Origin: Wolbachia endosymbiont of Cylisticus convexus
Lineage (GTDB): Bacteria > Pseudomonadota > Alphaproteobacteria > Rickettsiales > Anaplasmataceae
DNA: 21,334 nt
Direction: 5' to 3'
Assembly (NCBI RefSeq): GCF_003344345.1
Contig: NZ_QPIP01000020.1
Coordinates: 1 to 21,334, forward strand
Shown: positions 6,551 through 16,021 of the stretch, in pieces
Numbering within the stretch: position 1 is the first letter of the stretch
How the letters are laid out: each line of letters begins with the position of its first letter
Program-made: the position numbers and the translations under genes
The notes under the pieces: generated by a model
What the model saw: the letters and a program-made list of their open reading frames with translations, nothing else
Told to the model about the DNA's origin: nothing
The model's database searches: none

Positions 6551-9478
6551 TCATATCGAGCTAAGTTTCTTTTTCACACTACCTTTTAAAATGCTTTCAT
6601 TAGTTTTTGTCATAATACGATCAAATACTCCTAATAATCTCTTAAGTAAGCTTGGAGTTAGCGAAGAGATAGGATTAACAGATACGTTATTGTTCTTATC
6701 ATCACCACTTGCTTTGTAGTCTATTGAAATAATCCCCCTACTTTTCCCACCAGTCAGAAGTTTTCCGATTATAGGGATTTTCAACAAAGATTTGTTAATT
6801 GAGTATGCTGGTATTACTTGTCCTTCAACCTGGAATTTATAACTCTTAATATCGAGTGTACCGCTAGTGCTAATTCCTAATTCCGCTCCTTCGAGCCAAG
6901 TTTCCTCAATTTCGATAGTGCCATCTTTATATGAAAAAGGTGCGTTACACTTATAAAAATGCACACCTTCGTTCTTTATAGCATTTACAATGCCAGGAAG
7001 TGAGGACATTGATAATAAAGTAGTAAGTAGTGGAGCATCCTTGATATAGAAATTGCTGATAGATAACATACCATAATGTTCTCCATTTTCTCTCTTAGAA
7101 GATAGATAAAGAGATAATTTGCCGTCTTTAATTGATTTACCAATACCTAAAGAACGCAAAAGCATACCCGAATTATCCGAATATATTTCAAGCCCTATTT
7201 CACTATATTCTGCTAGTATATTACTGTTATCTTCCAAAAACTGTCCTATAAATTGACTTCCATTGCAATTACCTTTAGTGCAGGTTACATTCAGCTTAGC
7301 ATTTTTGATCACAATGCCTTCTTTCATGATGACATTGTCAACATTCATATTAATTTCTACATCTTTGTTTAATCCATGATTGTTTTTGCCAAGCAAACCT
7401 AAAATATCACTTAAGTTGATTTCCTTGCCATAAATAGTTACGGCGTTTTTCTCTTTACCCAGCTCAATTTCTACATTAAAATCGTTGCCTGGCAATTCAA
7501 ATTTGCTAGAACTTAAATACAAATTTCCATCCTCTACTTTTCCGTTGAACTTCATATCTAAGTCATTTCCTACAACGTCTAGTTTGTCTATTAATAACTC
7601 ACTTACTCCTTTTAACTTTACAGAGAACAAAACTTTATTGTGATCTTCAAAGCGATTTTTCCACCCTAAATAACTTGAACGTGATTCAAGCTCTGATAAA
7701 TCTATACTACCATTAATATATCCCGTTTTATCTTGATTTACCACTGATTCTATATTTACATTGATGTAGCCACTATCGAAATTAAGTATTTGAGCAGGTA
7801 AATCTCCGATTAAATTCCAGGCGAAACTTTCATTTTTGTTGCTACTTTTCAGGTCAAATAATAGCTGTGTGTTATTCACCATGCCGCTACCATTTAAATC
7901 TATAAAGTCACTACCAAAATCGAGCTTAATATCATATTTACCAAGACTTTCATTATAAGCGACCAAATTGTCAATTTCAGAATGAAATTTGGCCGAAAAA
8001 TCTACCTTTTTGTCACTAGAGTTTAGATTAAAAATGCGAAAATTAAATACAGATTTTGCTATTCCATCTACCTCGTCCCTTGTAACCTTAATCATGTTGT
8101 CCAGCTTAAATCTTATAGGCTCATATAAACTATAAGCATCACTTACAGCTTGGCCATTAATGGTTAGAACTGAATCTTTCTTATCAAGAAAGTCCATTGC
8201 AATATTACCACCACCAATAGTGAAATTCTGAAATTTAGCGCTATTTACAGTAATTTTGAGACTGTTATTCTTGAAAGTGAGATCACCGTTTAATTCTTTT
8301 ACTTGTTCAAAATCTTCATCAAATTTTACGCTGCCATTTTCTATATCAGCAACAATTAAAATGTCTGATAGATTGCCATTAATTAAGCTGTTGATTTTAC
8401 CGTTAAAACTTATAATTGTATTTACAATATTTCCATCAATACTATCGCAATACCATTTTTTAAACTTATCATTTACTATACCATCTGGCACATAAGTACA
8501 TAAATCTTTTGCAACAAGTCTACTAATGTTAACTCTAAACAAAGTATGATTTGCATTAAAGTTCATTTTGCCCATTAAAGAGAGATACGTGCCGTTTAAG
8601 TTAAAATGAAAGTTTTTTACACTAATTACTCCATTACTATATGTCAGATTTACATTTACATTAGTTATAGCTAAGTTTTTATTCTGATGATTATCTGTGT
8701 TTAATATGTATATGTTCCCATCTACAACTTCATCCTTTCCATTAATTTTCATTGAAAAGCTTCCTTTGAAGCCTACATCTTTGTCTAAGTTTTGAACTAA
8801 TGTGGAAAACTTGCTAAATAGTTTCAGTTTTAGGTTATAAAATCCCCCATACACATTCAATAAATTATTGCGATTTTTTATCGTAATAGATAAATCATCT
8901 AGAAATCCCTTTTCACCTTTTGTATAAACACGAATGTCTGAAATATTAAAATCTTCTCTTTTCCCGATATACAATTTATCAATAAAAAATTCATCTTCTG
9001 TGTTTTCGTTGACAGCAATGTTAGTGATTTCAATTCTTGAGTCTGCATTTAAGTCAAAAAAGAATTTCCTTATTGTTTTTACTGAGTTTTGCAGATTGAA
9101 GTTTACTGCTTTAAAGTCAGCTTTTTTCTGATTGATACATACATGCACATTATCAGCTGAAACTTGAGAGAAATTTATGCTAGTTTTAAATAGAGAACTT
9201 AACTTAAAATGTGCGGAAAGCTCAGGTATTTTTATAGTAAAATCAGGATTTGTTATTTTTAAATCTGTAATGACTAGTTTGCCATCTTTCTGCCAAATAA
9301 CCGAGGTACTCTCCATGTTGACATCCGAATTGGCAAATATTTTCGATATTTTTTTCTTTATGTAAAAATTAATATAACTAATATTAATTTTCAAAGTATC
9401 CTCACCTTTAAAAAAGATAAAGAAGCAAAATATAAATAATAAAATTATAGAAAATGATATAGTAATTTTTTTAAGCAT
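6551..9478 (-). CDS. AsmA/YhdP-like envelope protein
   Basis: A 975-aa protein with an N-terminal membrane anchor (about 5-24) and a long beta-rich region of repeating short strands and asparagine-rich turns, typical of the AsmA/TamB/YhdP group. Residues 30-500 resemble the DUF3971 region, and the C-terminus (about 740-960) resembles the AsmA-like C-terminal domain, with motifs such as FYKCNAPFSYKDGTIEIEE and GTLDIKSYKFQVEGQVIPAY. These proteins are thought to form a hydrophobic bridge carrying phospholipids across the periplasm. The start ATG overlaps the rnhA stop by 8 bases, so the two genes are co-translated. Domain limits are approximate. It is the last gene of the minus-strand cluster. 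Confidence 0.8.
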   Translation of the reverse strand: MLKKITISFSIILLFIFCFFIFFKGEDTLKINISYINFYIKKKISKIFANSDVNMESTSVIWQKDGKLVITDLKITNPDFTIKIPELSAHFKLSSLFKTSINFSQVSADNVHVCINQKKADFKAVNFNLQNSVKTIRKFFFDLNADSRIEITNIAVNENTEDEFFIDKLYIGKREDFNISDIRVYTKGEKGFLDDLSITIKNRNNLLNVYGGFYNLKLKLFSKFSTLVQNLDKDVGFKGSFSMKINGKDEVVDGNIYILNTDNHQNKNLAITNVNVNLTYSNGVISVKNFHFNLNGTYLSLMGKMNFNANHTLFRVNISRLVAKDLCTYVPDGIVNDKFKKWYCDSIDGNIVNTIISFNGKINSLINGNLSDILIVADIENGSVKFDEDFEQVKELNGDLTFKNNSLKITVNSAKFQNFTIGGGNIAMDFLDKKDSVLTINGQAVSDAYSLYEPIRFKLDNMIKVTRDEVDGIAKSVFNFRIFNLNSSDKKVDFSAKFHSEIDNLVAYNESLGKYDIKLDFGSDFIDLNGSGMVNNTQLLFDLKSSNKNESFAWNLIGDLPAQILNFDSGYINVNIESVVNQDKTGYINGSIDLSELESRSSYLGWKNRFEDHNKVLFSVKLKGVSELLIDKLDVVGNDLDMKFNGKVEDGNLYLSSSKFELPGNDFNVEIELGKEKNAVTIYGKEINLSDILGLLGKNNHGLNKDVEINMNVDNVIMKEGIVIKNAKLNVTCTKGNCNGSQFIGQFLEDNSNILAEYSEIGLEIYSDNSGMLLRSLGIGKSIKDGKLSLYLSSKRENGEHYGMLSISNFYIKDAPLLTTLLSMSSLPGIVNAIKNEGVHFYKCNAPFSYKDGTIEIEETWLEGAELGISTSGTLDIKSYKFQVEGQVIPAYSINKSLLKIPIIGKLLTGGKSRGIISIDYKASGDDKNNNVSVNPISSLTPSLLKRLLGVFDRIMTKTNESILKGSVKKKLSSI

Positions 9479-9908
9479 CGATTATTGCTTTTCTTGCTAA
9501 ACTGTCGGCCTCCTCGTTATATTTATCACCATTATGCGCTTTCACCCACTTCCAGTTAATCTCGTGTTGCAAAGCAACATTGTCCAATTTTTTCCATAAT
9601 TCAATATTTTTTACTGACTTCTTATTACTTGTCTTCCAACCGTTCATTTTCCACTTATTTATCCACTCTGTTATACCATATTTAACATAGAGGCTATCCG
9701 TATACAAACTGATATTACAAGGAAATTTTAATACCTTCAGTCCATTGATCACCGCTGTTAACTCCATTTTATTATTTGTAGTATTTTCTTCTCTACCATA
9801 AATATCCTTTCTATGATTTTGAAACAATATGATCGCTGCCCACCCTCCTGTCCCTGGGTTACCAGAACATGCTCCATCTGTGTATATTGTCACTTCCTTT
9901 TTATTCAT
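9471..9908 (-). CDS. rnhA: ribonuclease HI
   Basis: A 145-aa RNase HI, which cleaves the RNA strand of RNA-DNA hybrids during replication and repair. The full active site is visible: D11 in YTDGACSGNPG, E49 in NKMELTA, D71 in LYTDS, and D135 in NEEADSLAR, with the assisting H125 in KAHNGD. The length is normal and the protein is complete. Its end overlaps the next gene by 8 bases. It lies 80 bases downstream of the coxF-like gene and may share the oxidase operon transcript. Confidence 0.96.
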   Translation of the reverse strand: MNKKEVTIYTDGACSGNPGTGGWAAIILFQNHRKDIYGREENTTNNKMELTAVINGLKVLKFPCNISLYTDSLYVKYGITEWINKWKMNGWKTSNKKSVKNIELWKKLDNVALQHEINWKWVKAHNGDKYNEEADSLARKAIIDA

Positions 9909-9988
9909 CTTTAACTGTAATGAATTAATAAAGTATAACGTTGCTTCTATAAAATCACAATTTTTATAGATATAGAGGCAATTTAAGC

Positions 9989-10081
9989 CTAACCTTTAAA
10001 TTTTATTGTAGAAACAAAAAAAAGTGCTACAACGAGCATTATTAGAAGAGAAAGTAAAAGATAGTTTTTGTGTTCTTTCAT
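9989..10081 (-). CDS. CoxF-like small membrane protein
   Basis: A 30-codon ORF starting 2 bases after the ctaB stop (TGATTATG) and ending in TAG. The product begins MKEHKNY and then has one membrane helix, LLLSLLIMLVVALFFVSTI, ending in KFKG. Alphaproteobacteria commonly carry, next to ctaB, a very short gene (coxF) of similar design: basic N-terminus, one helix, and an LFF/LFY-V-x-T-I-K-x-G ending. The match to that ending and the coupled position are the evidence. Its role, probably in oxidase assembly or stability, is not established. The codon use has no stop-prone or random look, but at this length chance cannot be wholly excluded. Confidence 0.7.
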   Translation of the reverse strand: MKEHKNYLLLSLLIMLVVALFFVSTIKFKG

Positions 10082-10083
10082 AA

Positions 10084-10971
10084 TCAAAATAAGTCAATAG
10101 AACAAAAAATAATACTAGCAAACAGAAAAAATAGATAAGAAATTGAGTAAGAAAACATTTTTTTCTGCGAGCTATGACTTTTAAGCCTTATAACGGATGC
10201 AGCAAACCAAATAAAAACACAACCTTCAATAATTGCCATACTTAGGTAAATCAGGGTCTTTTTCAAAAATAATGCTGGAAATAAGCTAATTAATACCAGC
10301 AACACGCTGTAGATTAATATATACTTTCTTGTTTTTTCCGGGCCATGAATAACATTAAACATTGGAATCGATGCTTTTGCATAATCCTCAGATCTATTTA
10401 AAGATAGAGCCCAAAAATGTGGTGGAGTCCACATAAAAATTATTAAAAATAAAATGAAACTTTCCCAACTTACAGAGTTAGTCACAACTGCCCAACCTAT
10501 CATTGGAGGAAAAGCACCTGCTGCACCACCGATAACAATATTTTGTGAAGTGCGCCTTTTGAGCCAAACTGTATACACAAAAACATAAAATAATATGCTA
10601 ATTGCAAGCAGAGTAGCAGAAACATAGTTCACTGCTATTGCCATGATAAATACTGACAATATCCCAAGAGTTATACCAAACTCAAGCGCGCTTTCTGCAG
10701 AAACTCTACCTGAAGGTATAGGGCGATTTTTTGTTCTCTCCATAAGTAAGTCTATGTCTCTGTCATACCACATATTTATCGCACCTGCAGACCCTGAGCC
10801 AAGAGCAATGCATATCAGAGATATTAGTATAAGAAAAGGATGAATGCTACCTGGCGCAGCAACAATTCCAGCAACTGCAGTAAATACTACAAGGTACATT
10901 ATCCTTGGCTTCAGCAAATGCCAAAAGTCCAATATTGTAGATTCAACGCTTAACAAAGCACTTATGTACAC
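10084..10971 (-). CDS. ctaB: heme O synthase (protoheme IX farnesyltransferase)
   Basis: A 295-aa polytopic UbiA-family enzyme that attaches a farnesyl group to heme b to make heme O, the precursor of heme A for the oxidase encoded just upstream. The first prenyl-diphosphate motif is [17 protein letters not shown] (N66, D70, D74), followed by NRPIPSGRV. The second is around [31 protein letters not shown] is also typical. Translation starts at GTG one base after the ctaD stop (TAAAGTG), so it is coupled to ctaD; the normal N-terminal LKPRIM context supports this start. Confidence 0.95.
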   Translation of the reverse strand: MYISALLSVESTILDFWHLLKPRIMYLVVFTAVAGIVAAPGSIHPFLILISLICIALGSGSAGAINMWYDRDIDLLMERTKNRPIPSGRVSAESALEFGITLGILSVFIMAIAVNYVSATLLAISILFYVFVYTVWLKRRTSQNIVIGGAAGAFPPMIGWAVVTNSVSWESFILFLIIFMWTPPHFWALSLNRSEDYAKASIPMFNVIHGPEKTRKYILIYSVLLVLISLFPALFLKKTLIYLSMAIIEGCVFIWFAASVIRLKSHSSQKKMFSYSISYLFFLFASIIFCSIDLF

Positions 10972-10972
10972 T

Positions 10973-12523
10973 TTATTTTACCACTGGTGGCTTTTCGAAA
11001 GTATGAAAAGGTGGTGGTGAAGATACCGTCCATTCCAAGGTATCACCTCCCCAAGGATTATTTCCAGTTTTTTTGCCCCATTTAAAGAGATGTATAACTA
11101 TAAATATAAAAAACATAACTGAAACAAAGGACATATATGAGCCAATTGAGGATATATAATTCCAAGGAATAAACGCATCAGGATAATCTGGTATACGCCT
11201 TGGCATACCAGCTAAACCAAGAAAATGCTGAGGTAAAAAGGTAATGTTAGTGCTAATGAAAGTGAGCCAAAAATGGATTTGACCTAAGCGCTCATCATAT
11301 TGTTTACCTGACATTTTGCCTATCCAATAATAAAAGCCAGCGAAGGTTCCGAATAAGGCAGCCAGTGACATAACATAATGGAAGTGAGCAACAACATAAT
11401 AGGTATCGTGCAAAAGCTTATCTATTCCACCATGAGAAAGAATTATTCCGGTTATACCACCTCCAACAAACATGAAAATAAAACCTAATGCAAATAGCAT
11501 TGGTGTCTTAAATTCAATCGCCCCACCCCACATAGTTGCAATCCAACTAAAGACTTTTACACCAGTTATAACACCAATGAAAATTGTGCTGGTGCTAAAA
11601 AATATAGCAGCATCTTCGCTAAGCCCAACAGTAAACATATGATGAGCCCAAACCATGAAGCCAAACGCTGCTATGCCTATCATTGCATAAACCATTCCTT
11701 TATAGCCAAATACTGGCCTATGGGAAAAAGTTGATACGACTTGGCTTATGATGCCAAATGCAGGAAAAATAATTATGTAAACTTCTGGATGACCAAAAAA
11801 CCAAAACAGATGTTGAAATAACACAGGATCACCGCCACCAGCAGGATCAAAAAAAGAAGTACCTATATTACGATCAGTGAGCAGCATAGTTATAGCACCA
11901 GCAAGTACCGGTAAGGCAACAATTAACATAAATGACGTTAGTAAAACAGACCAAACAAATAGTGGCATCTTAGTGAGTGACATGCCTTTTGCACGCATAT
12001 TGAATATAGTGACTATAAAGTTGATCGCCCCAACAATTGATGACATACCAGCAACATGAAGTGCAAGTATAGCAAGATCAACTCCTGCACTTGGGTGAGA
12101 CATAATTTGCGACAAAGGTGGATATAAAGTCCATCCTGTTCCAGGACCTTCACCTGCAAATACCGAGAGGATGAGCAAAATAAAAGATGACACTAACAAC
12201 CAAAAACTTAAATTATTCATACGAGGAAATGCCATGTCTGGCGCACCAATCATGAGAGGCACAAACCAATTACCAAATCCTCCCATTAGAGCTGGCATTA
12301 TCATAAAAAACACCATTATTACTGCATGTCCTGTAACCATCACGTTATATAATTGATAGTTACTGTTAAGTATATTAATGTGCATTAGTTGAGTACGAAT
12401 AATCACTGATAATAATCCACCAATAATTCCAGCTAATATGGAGAAAACAATGTACAGTGTTCCTATGTCTTTATGGTTAGTAGAAAATAGCCAACGTCTT
12501 ATACCTTCTGGTGCATCACTCAT
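10973..12523 (-). CDS. ctaD: cytochrome c oxidase subunit I
   Basis: The 516-aa catalytic subunit of aa3-type oxidase, with twelve membrane helices. All ligands are visible: H66 (heme a), H245 with cross-linked Y249 in WFFGHPEVY (CuB), H294 and H295 in WAHHMF (CuB), H380 (heme a3) and H382 (heme a) in AHFHYVMS. Proton pathway residues are also present: D96 in [13 protein letters not shown]247 in GHPEVY and K323 in ITGVKVFSW. This is therefore a standard type A proton-pumping oxidase. It follows ctaC by 15 bases and precedes ctaB by one. Confidence 0.98.
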   Translation of the reverse strand: MSDAPEGIRRWLFSTNHKDIGTLYIVFSILAGIIGGLLSVIIRTQLMHINILNSNYQLYNVMVTGHAVIMVFFMIMPALMGGFGNWFVPLMIGAPDMAFPRMNNLSFWLLVSSFILLILSVFAGEGPGTGWTLYPPLSQIMSHPSAGVDLAILALHVAGMSSIVGAINFIVTIFNMRAKGMSLTKMPLFVWSVLLTSFMLIVALPVLAGAITMLLTDRNIGTSFFDPAGGGDPVLFQHLFWFFGHPEVYIIIFPAFGIISQVVSTFSHRPVFGYKGMVYAMIGIAAFGFMVWAHHMFTVGLSEDAAIFFSTSTIFIGVITGVKVFSWIATMWGGAIEFKTPMLFALGFIFMFVGGGITGIILSHGGIDKLLHDTYYVVAHFHYVMSLAALFGTFAGFYYWIGKMSGKQYDERLGQIHFWLTFISTNITFLPQHFLGLAGMPRRIPDYPDAFIPWNYISSIGSYMSFVSVMFFIFIVIHLFKWGKKTGNNPWGGDTLEWTVSSPPPFHTFEKPPVVK

Positions 12524-12538
12524 ATTTATACTCCAAAT

Positions 12539-13303
12539 TTAACTCACTAATTTTTTATTTTCGATCCACTTATTAAAATCCTCTTTACTCACTGCCTCAA
12601 CAACAATTGGCATAAAACCATGGCCTGGACCACACAATTCATAACATTGCCCATAATAAATACCGGGCTTTGTAACATTAAACCATGCTTCATTTAGCCT
12701 ACCTGGTATTGCATCAATTTTTACACCAAAAGCCGGTACTCCCCAGCTATGTATTACATCTCCTGCTGTCACTTGCAAACGAACGTTAGTATTGACAGGT
12801 AAAACAACGTTATTATCAACAGAGAATAGTTTCAAATCCCCTTCGATAAAGTCGTCTTTTCCTTTAATATAGCTGTCAAATGAAACACCTTGATATTCTG
12901 GGTACTGATAACTCCAATACCATTGATGACCAATAACTTTCAGTGTGATGTCAGCCTTTGGCACTTTCTCCTGTAGTTTAATTAATTCAGCATTTTTAAA
13001 AGCCAATACTCCAACAATAATCGTTGGTATAACAAACCAGACAATTTCTAAAAAGATATTATGACTCGTTTTACTTACATTTTTCACTTTACTCTTACGA
13101 AAACGAAATACTACATAAGCAAGCAGTGTCCATACAAAAAGCATGATTGCAATCATTACACTCATCACAAACGAATGTGACTTAACTACAACCTCCATTA
13201 TCTCAGTTGCAGGTGTAGGAAATCCAAATTGCCAAGAAGTAGGAGCAGAAGCAGCTGATATGTTTGAGTAAAACATTATCAATAATGCAAATAACTTCAC
13301 CAT
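12539..13303 (-). CDS. ctaC: cytochrome c oxidase subunit II
   Basis: A 254-aa subunit that accepts electrons from cytochrome c through its CuA centre. There is an N-terminal hydrophobic signal-like segment (1-20, ending SAASA), two membrane helices (about 43-66 and 86-104), and a periplasmic cupredoxin domain. The CuA ligands are all present: H185 in VIHSWG, C220, E222, C224, H228 and M231 in GQCYELCGPGHGFM. The aromatic HQWYWSYQYP patch for electron entry is at 126-135. It is the first gene of ctaC-ctaD-ctaB-coxF. Subunit III (ctaE) and ctaG are not in the window. Confidence 0.98.
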   Translation of the reverse strand: MVKLFALLIMFYSNISAASAPTSWQFGFPTPATEIMEVVVKSHSFVMSVMIAIMLFVWTLLAYVVFRFRKSKVKNVSKTSHNIFLEIVWFVIPTIIVGVLAFKNAELIKLQEKVPKADITLKVIGHQWYWSYQYPEYQGVSFDSYIKGKDDFIEGDLKLFSVDNNVVLPVNTNVRLQVTAGDVIHSWGVPAFGVKIDAIPGRLNEAWFNVTKPGIYYGQCYELCGPGHGFMPIVVEAVSKEDFNKWIENKKLVS

Positions 13304-13327
13304 ATTTTTTGCTGTAAAACTAACTAT

Positions 13328-13356
13328 ATAATAGTATACATAAACTTACTATGCAA
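13328..13356 (-). promoter_or_regulatory. candidate promoter of the ctaC operon
   Basis: On the minus strand, TTGCAT (-35) and TATTAT (-10) are separated by 17 bases, placing transcription start roughly 15-20 bases before the ctaC ATG. The match to sigma-70 consensus is moderate, and AT-rich sequence makes chance matches common. Confidence 0.4.
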
Positions 13357-13509
13357 ATAGAGATTAATGATGATTAATGTTTTTTTAGCATTTAATAAGT
13401 ATAATAATACAATACTAACTTGAGGGAAAAAGCATTTACATGAATCTATTTTAAGTTAAAATATTATAATATTTTTGGTTAAGTATTTACTTTAAGGAAA
13501 TTCTATAAT

Positions 13510-13585
13510 AAGTTTAATAGTGTCTGTTACTGCTAATAACCCTCTAGCCTCACACCTAAAAGCAGTAACAGACACTATTAAACTT
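13510..13585. repeat. perfect 25-bp inverted repeat
   Basis: Left arm 13510-13534 (AAGTTTAATAGTG then TCTGTTACTGCT) is exactly complementary to right arm 13561-13585, with a 26-base loop between them. Pairing stops sharply at both ends. No T-run follows on either strand, so it is not a classic terminator. It lies between ctaC (upstream side) and the 3' end of the hlyD gene. It may be a small non-autonomous palindromic element, an RNA hairpin or an mRNA-stabilising 3' end. Confidence 0.9.
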
Positions 13586-13836
13586 TATGGCAAATTTACT
13601 TGTTTATAATTTATTGAGATAAAAACCTTAATAACCCCTTTTAATAACATTATTCCTTAGTTATATTATATACTTGAGCTTACTAACTAACCTTTAATAC
13701 TCACGTTAGCATCTACATCTTGAACCAAAGTTTTACATATTATAGAAAATAACTGTAAAAGAATACACTACTTGTATATAAATTTTTTTTTGCATATTAA
13801 ACTGTGTAAGCAAACTTTTTAGAAAAGCCAAATAAA

Positions 13837-15351
13837 CTATCTCTCTATGAAAGACTTGTCGACTGTTGCAAGTATAGGCGTAAACAAGAATGATAAAAGA
13901 GTACGGGATTGAGTAACTATGTACACTTCTGCTGGCATACCAGGATATAGGTATACGTTTTTAAACTGAGCAAGCTCTGACTTTGGTATCACTACACGCA
14001 CTGAATAATAACGCCCTAGTCTTGGATCATCAAGAGCGTCAGGAGAAATATGGCTTACTATACCATTAATTAGACTTAAACGACGTGCACTGTAAGCACT
14101 TAACCGGACTTTAACCTTTAGCCCTTCTAGCCCGTCAATAGAGACTATGTTGCTATCTTTCTTTTGTGCCGACAGTATCTCTTCTATGTTTCTAGTTTGA
14201 ATTTTAGCATCTATTATCAGGTCATCATCCGATGGCACTACGCTCATGATTGGAACTCCAGATTGTATAACACCACCTTCAGTGTGGTATCTTATATCTG
14301 TGACTATCCCATCTTGAGGCGATTTAATTGTTGTACGCGCTAATGAATCTTCAGCAACCATCAGCCTCTCTTTCAAGTCTGCAATAGATGTGCTAACTTC
14401 CTTAAGTTCAGCGTTCGCTCTTTCTTGAGAATCATTTCTCACGTTTATAATTTCTAATTCGTTCTCTCCAATTTTTTGCTGCACTTGAGATATTGCAGCA
14501 CGGTAATGCCCAACTCTGCCCTCAATTTCAGCAAACTGCTTTTCTAAAGCCAAAATGTGCGGTTTGCCTATATGGCCACTATCAAGTAATTGCCTTTTTG
14601 TTTCCAATTCTTCAGTTATTAAGTCATATTGTTTGTGAGCCGCATTAAGCTGAGAGTTTAACCCTGCCAATTCGTCATTTAACTGCTTTATACGCTGTTG
14701 TAATATATCTGTTTTTCCTAATATGCTCTTTCTCTGAGAGTTGAATAACTTCACTTGATTTCTTATCACTTTATTTACAAGCTCATCGTCAGATAATCTT
14801 TTAACCTCATCAGAAAATTCGAGTGTGTCCAAATCTACTCTGATTGCAAGAAGCCTTGCCTCGGTTGCCAAAAATGATAAAAGCTTTTCTTTGATAATAC
14901 TTAAATTCGCCTTCTCGTTAACATCGCTTAATAAAACTAAAGGCTCATCTTTTTTAACTGCTTGGCCCTCTTTTACTAAAATTTTGCTTATTATTCCTCC
15001 ACCCAAGTGTTGAACTATTTTCCTATTTGAAGATACAATAACTTCTCCACTTGCATGCACTGCCCCGTCAATTGGAGCTATAGCCGACCAAATACCACCT
15101 ACTCCAAAAAAGATGAGTATCACTACTAAACCAAAAAATAGTGGCCCCCATGTGACTTTCAGTACTTCATTTACGTTATTACTTTCGCGTTTAAAAATAA
15201 AATTTACTATTGCATCGATCCATGCAAACGTCTTATCCAAAAATTTTGGATATTTCTTCTTTCTATTTCCTGCTCCTTGCATATCTATATCATCATTGCC
15301 AATCAGGCCTGTCAAAGAAAATCCAGCACTAAGCTTTTTTAACTTACTCAT
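13837..15351 (-). CDS. HlyD-family type I secretion adaptor
   Basis: A 504-aa membrane fusion protein linking an inner-membrane ABC exporter to the outer-membrane channel. It has a cytosolic N-terminus of about 68 residues, one membrane helix (70-90), then the lipoyl-like half GGGIISKILVKEGQAVKKDEP (117-137). A long heptad-rich coiled-coil hairpin follows (about 150-335), then the second lipoyl half LARTTIKSPQDGIVTDIRYH and a beta-barrel ending in YPGMPAEVYI. The C-terminal RTLLSFLFTPI is typical of the HlyD/PrtE class. No ABC exporter or TolC gene is adjacent. A Wolbachia type I system could export effectors, but the substrate is unknown. Assignment is firm. Confidence 0.93.
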   Translation of the reverse strand: MSKLKKLSAGFSLTGLIGNDDIDMQGAGNRKKKYPKFLDKTFAWIDAIVNFIFKRESNNVNEVLKVTWGPLFFGLVVILIFFGVGGIWSAIAPIDGAVHASGEVIVSSNRKIVQHLGGGIISKILVKEGQAVKKDEPLVLLSDVNEKANLSIIKEKLLSFLATEARLLAIRVDLDTLEFSDEVKRLSDDELVNKVIRNQVKLFNSQRKSILGKTDILQQRIKQLNDELAGLNSQLNAAHKQYDLITEELETKRQLLDSGHIGKPHILALEKQFAEIEGRVGHYRAAISQVQQKIGENELEIINVRNDSQERANAELKEVSTSIADLKERLMVAEDSLARTTIKSPQDGIVTDIRYHTEGGVIQSGVPIMSVVPSDDDLIIDAKIQTRNIEEILSAQKKDSNIVSIDGLEGLKVKVRLSAYSARRLSLINGIVSHISPDALDDPRLGRYYSVRVVIPKSELAQFKNVYLYPGMPAEVYIVTQSRTLLSFLFTPILATVDKSFIER

Positions 15352-15527
15352 TATAGTACTACTGTGAATTCTTGTTAATCAGGATAACACACAAAAACAA
15401 AGAATCTATAACTTAAGCACTTTACTCAGACTATGGAACATCAGAATAAACTATTTAGTAACAATTTTTTAGCGTTTGAGCTCTTATTAAGCTAGCACAC
15501 GCTAGACTAGTAAACATAAAGAAACAA

Positions 15528-15956
15528 TCAAAACGGTTTTACAACAACCATAATAACTATAATCATTATTAACACTGTTACCGCTTCGTTTAAAACACGG
15601 AAATAAACGTGAGTTTTTTTATTTGACCCCATTACAAAATTTTTCCTATGTTTTGCAAGTAGACCATGGATAACAAACATAAAGAATAATGCTAGTGCTT
15701 TTACATGAAACCACCCTTCGCGGTATGCTTCTCTAATAATCATTAGCATAATTCCAAAACTAAGCGAGAAAAGCATTGCAGGATTTATGATATATCTAAG
15801 TAGTCTCTTCTCCATTATTTGAAGCAAACTATCATTTTCTGATTCTCGCTTTACAGTTGCATGATAGACATATAGTCTAGGCAAATAGAGCATACCTGCC
15901 ATCCACATAATTACAGAGATAACGTGAAAAGCTTCAATCCAGTGATAGTAGTCCAT
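15528..15956 (-). CDS. hemJ: protoporphyrinogen oxidase HemJ
   Basis: A 142-aa membrane protein of the HemJ (UPF0093) family, which converts protoporphyrinogen IX to protoporphyrin IX, the penultimate step to heme. It has four hydrophobic helices. The conserved WIEAFHVISVIMWMAGMLYLPRLYVYH stretch supplies the invariant histidine (H11), and the third region has EGWFHVKALALFFMFVIHG with the conserved K and H. The length matches the family. It is the functional partner of the heme-requiring oxidase operon nearby but is transcribed separately. It is divergent from pdhA with 65 bases between the starts. Confidence 0.93.
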   Translation of the reverse strand: MDYYHWIEAFHVISVIMWMAGMLYLPRLYVYHATVKRESENDSLLQIMEKRLLRYIINPAMLFSLSFGIMLMIIREAYREGWFHVKALALFFMFVIHGLLAKHRKNFVMGSNKKTHVYFRVLNEAVTVLIMIIVIMVVVKPF

Positions 15957-15966
15957 ATAGATAGTA

Positions 15967-15996
15967 TTACAAAATGTTAAAAATTCCTGGTATAAT
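15967..15996 (+). promoter_or_regulatory. candidate pdhA promoter (extended -10)
   Basis: TTACAA (15967-15972), an 18-base spacer, then TATAAT (15991-15996) preceded by TGG, an extended -10. It lies 25 bases before the pdhA ATG in the short divergent hemJ-pdhA spacer. This is the best sigma-70-like match in the window. Confidence 0.55.
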
Positions 15997-16021
15997 CTCA
16001 GTTTAATAAAAGAAAGTCAAT

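Larger units (their letters stand above)
13304..13836. other. gene-free spacer between ctaC and hlyD
   Basis: 533 bases of very AT-rich DNA with no ORF that resembles a gene on either strand. It holds the candidate ctaC promoter near its left end and the 25-bp inverted repeat at 13510-13585. The remainder (13586-13836) shows nothing recognisable. Confidence 0.7.
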
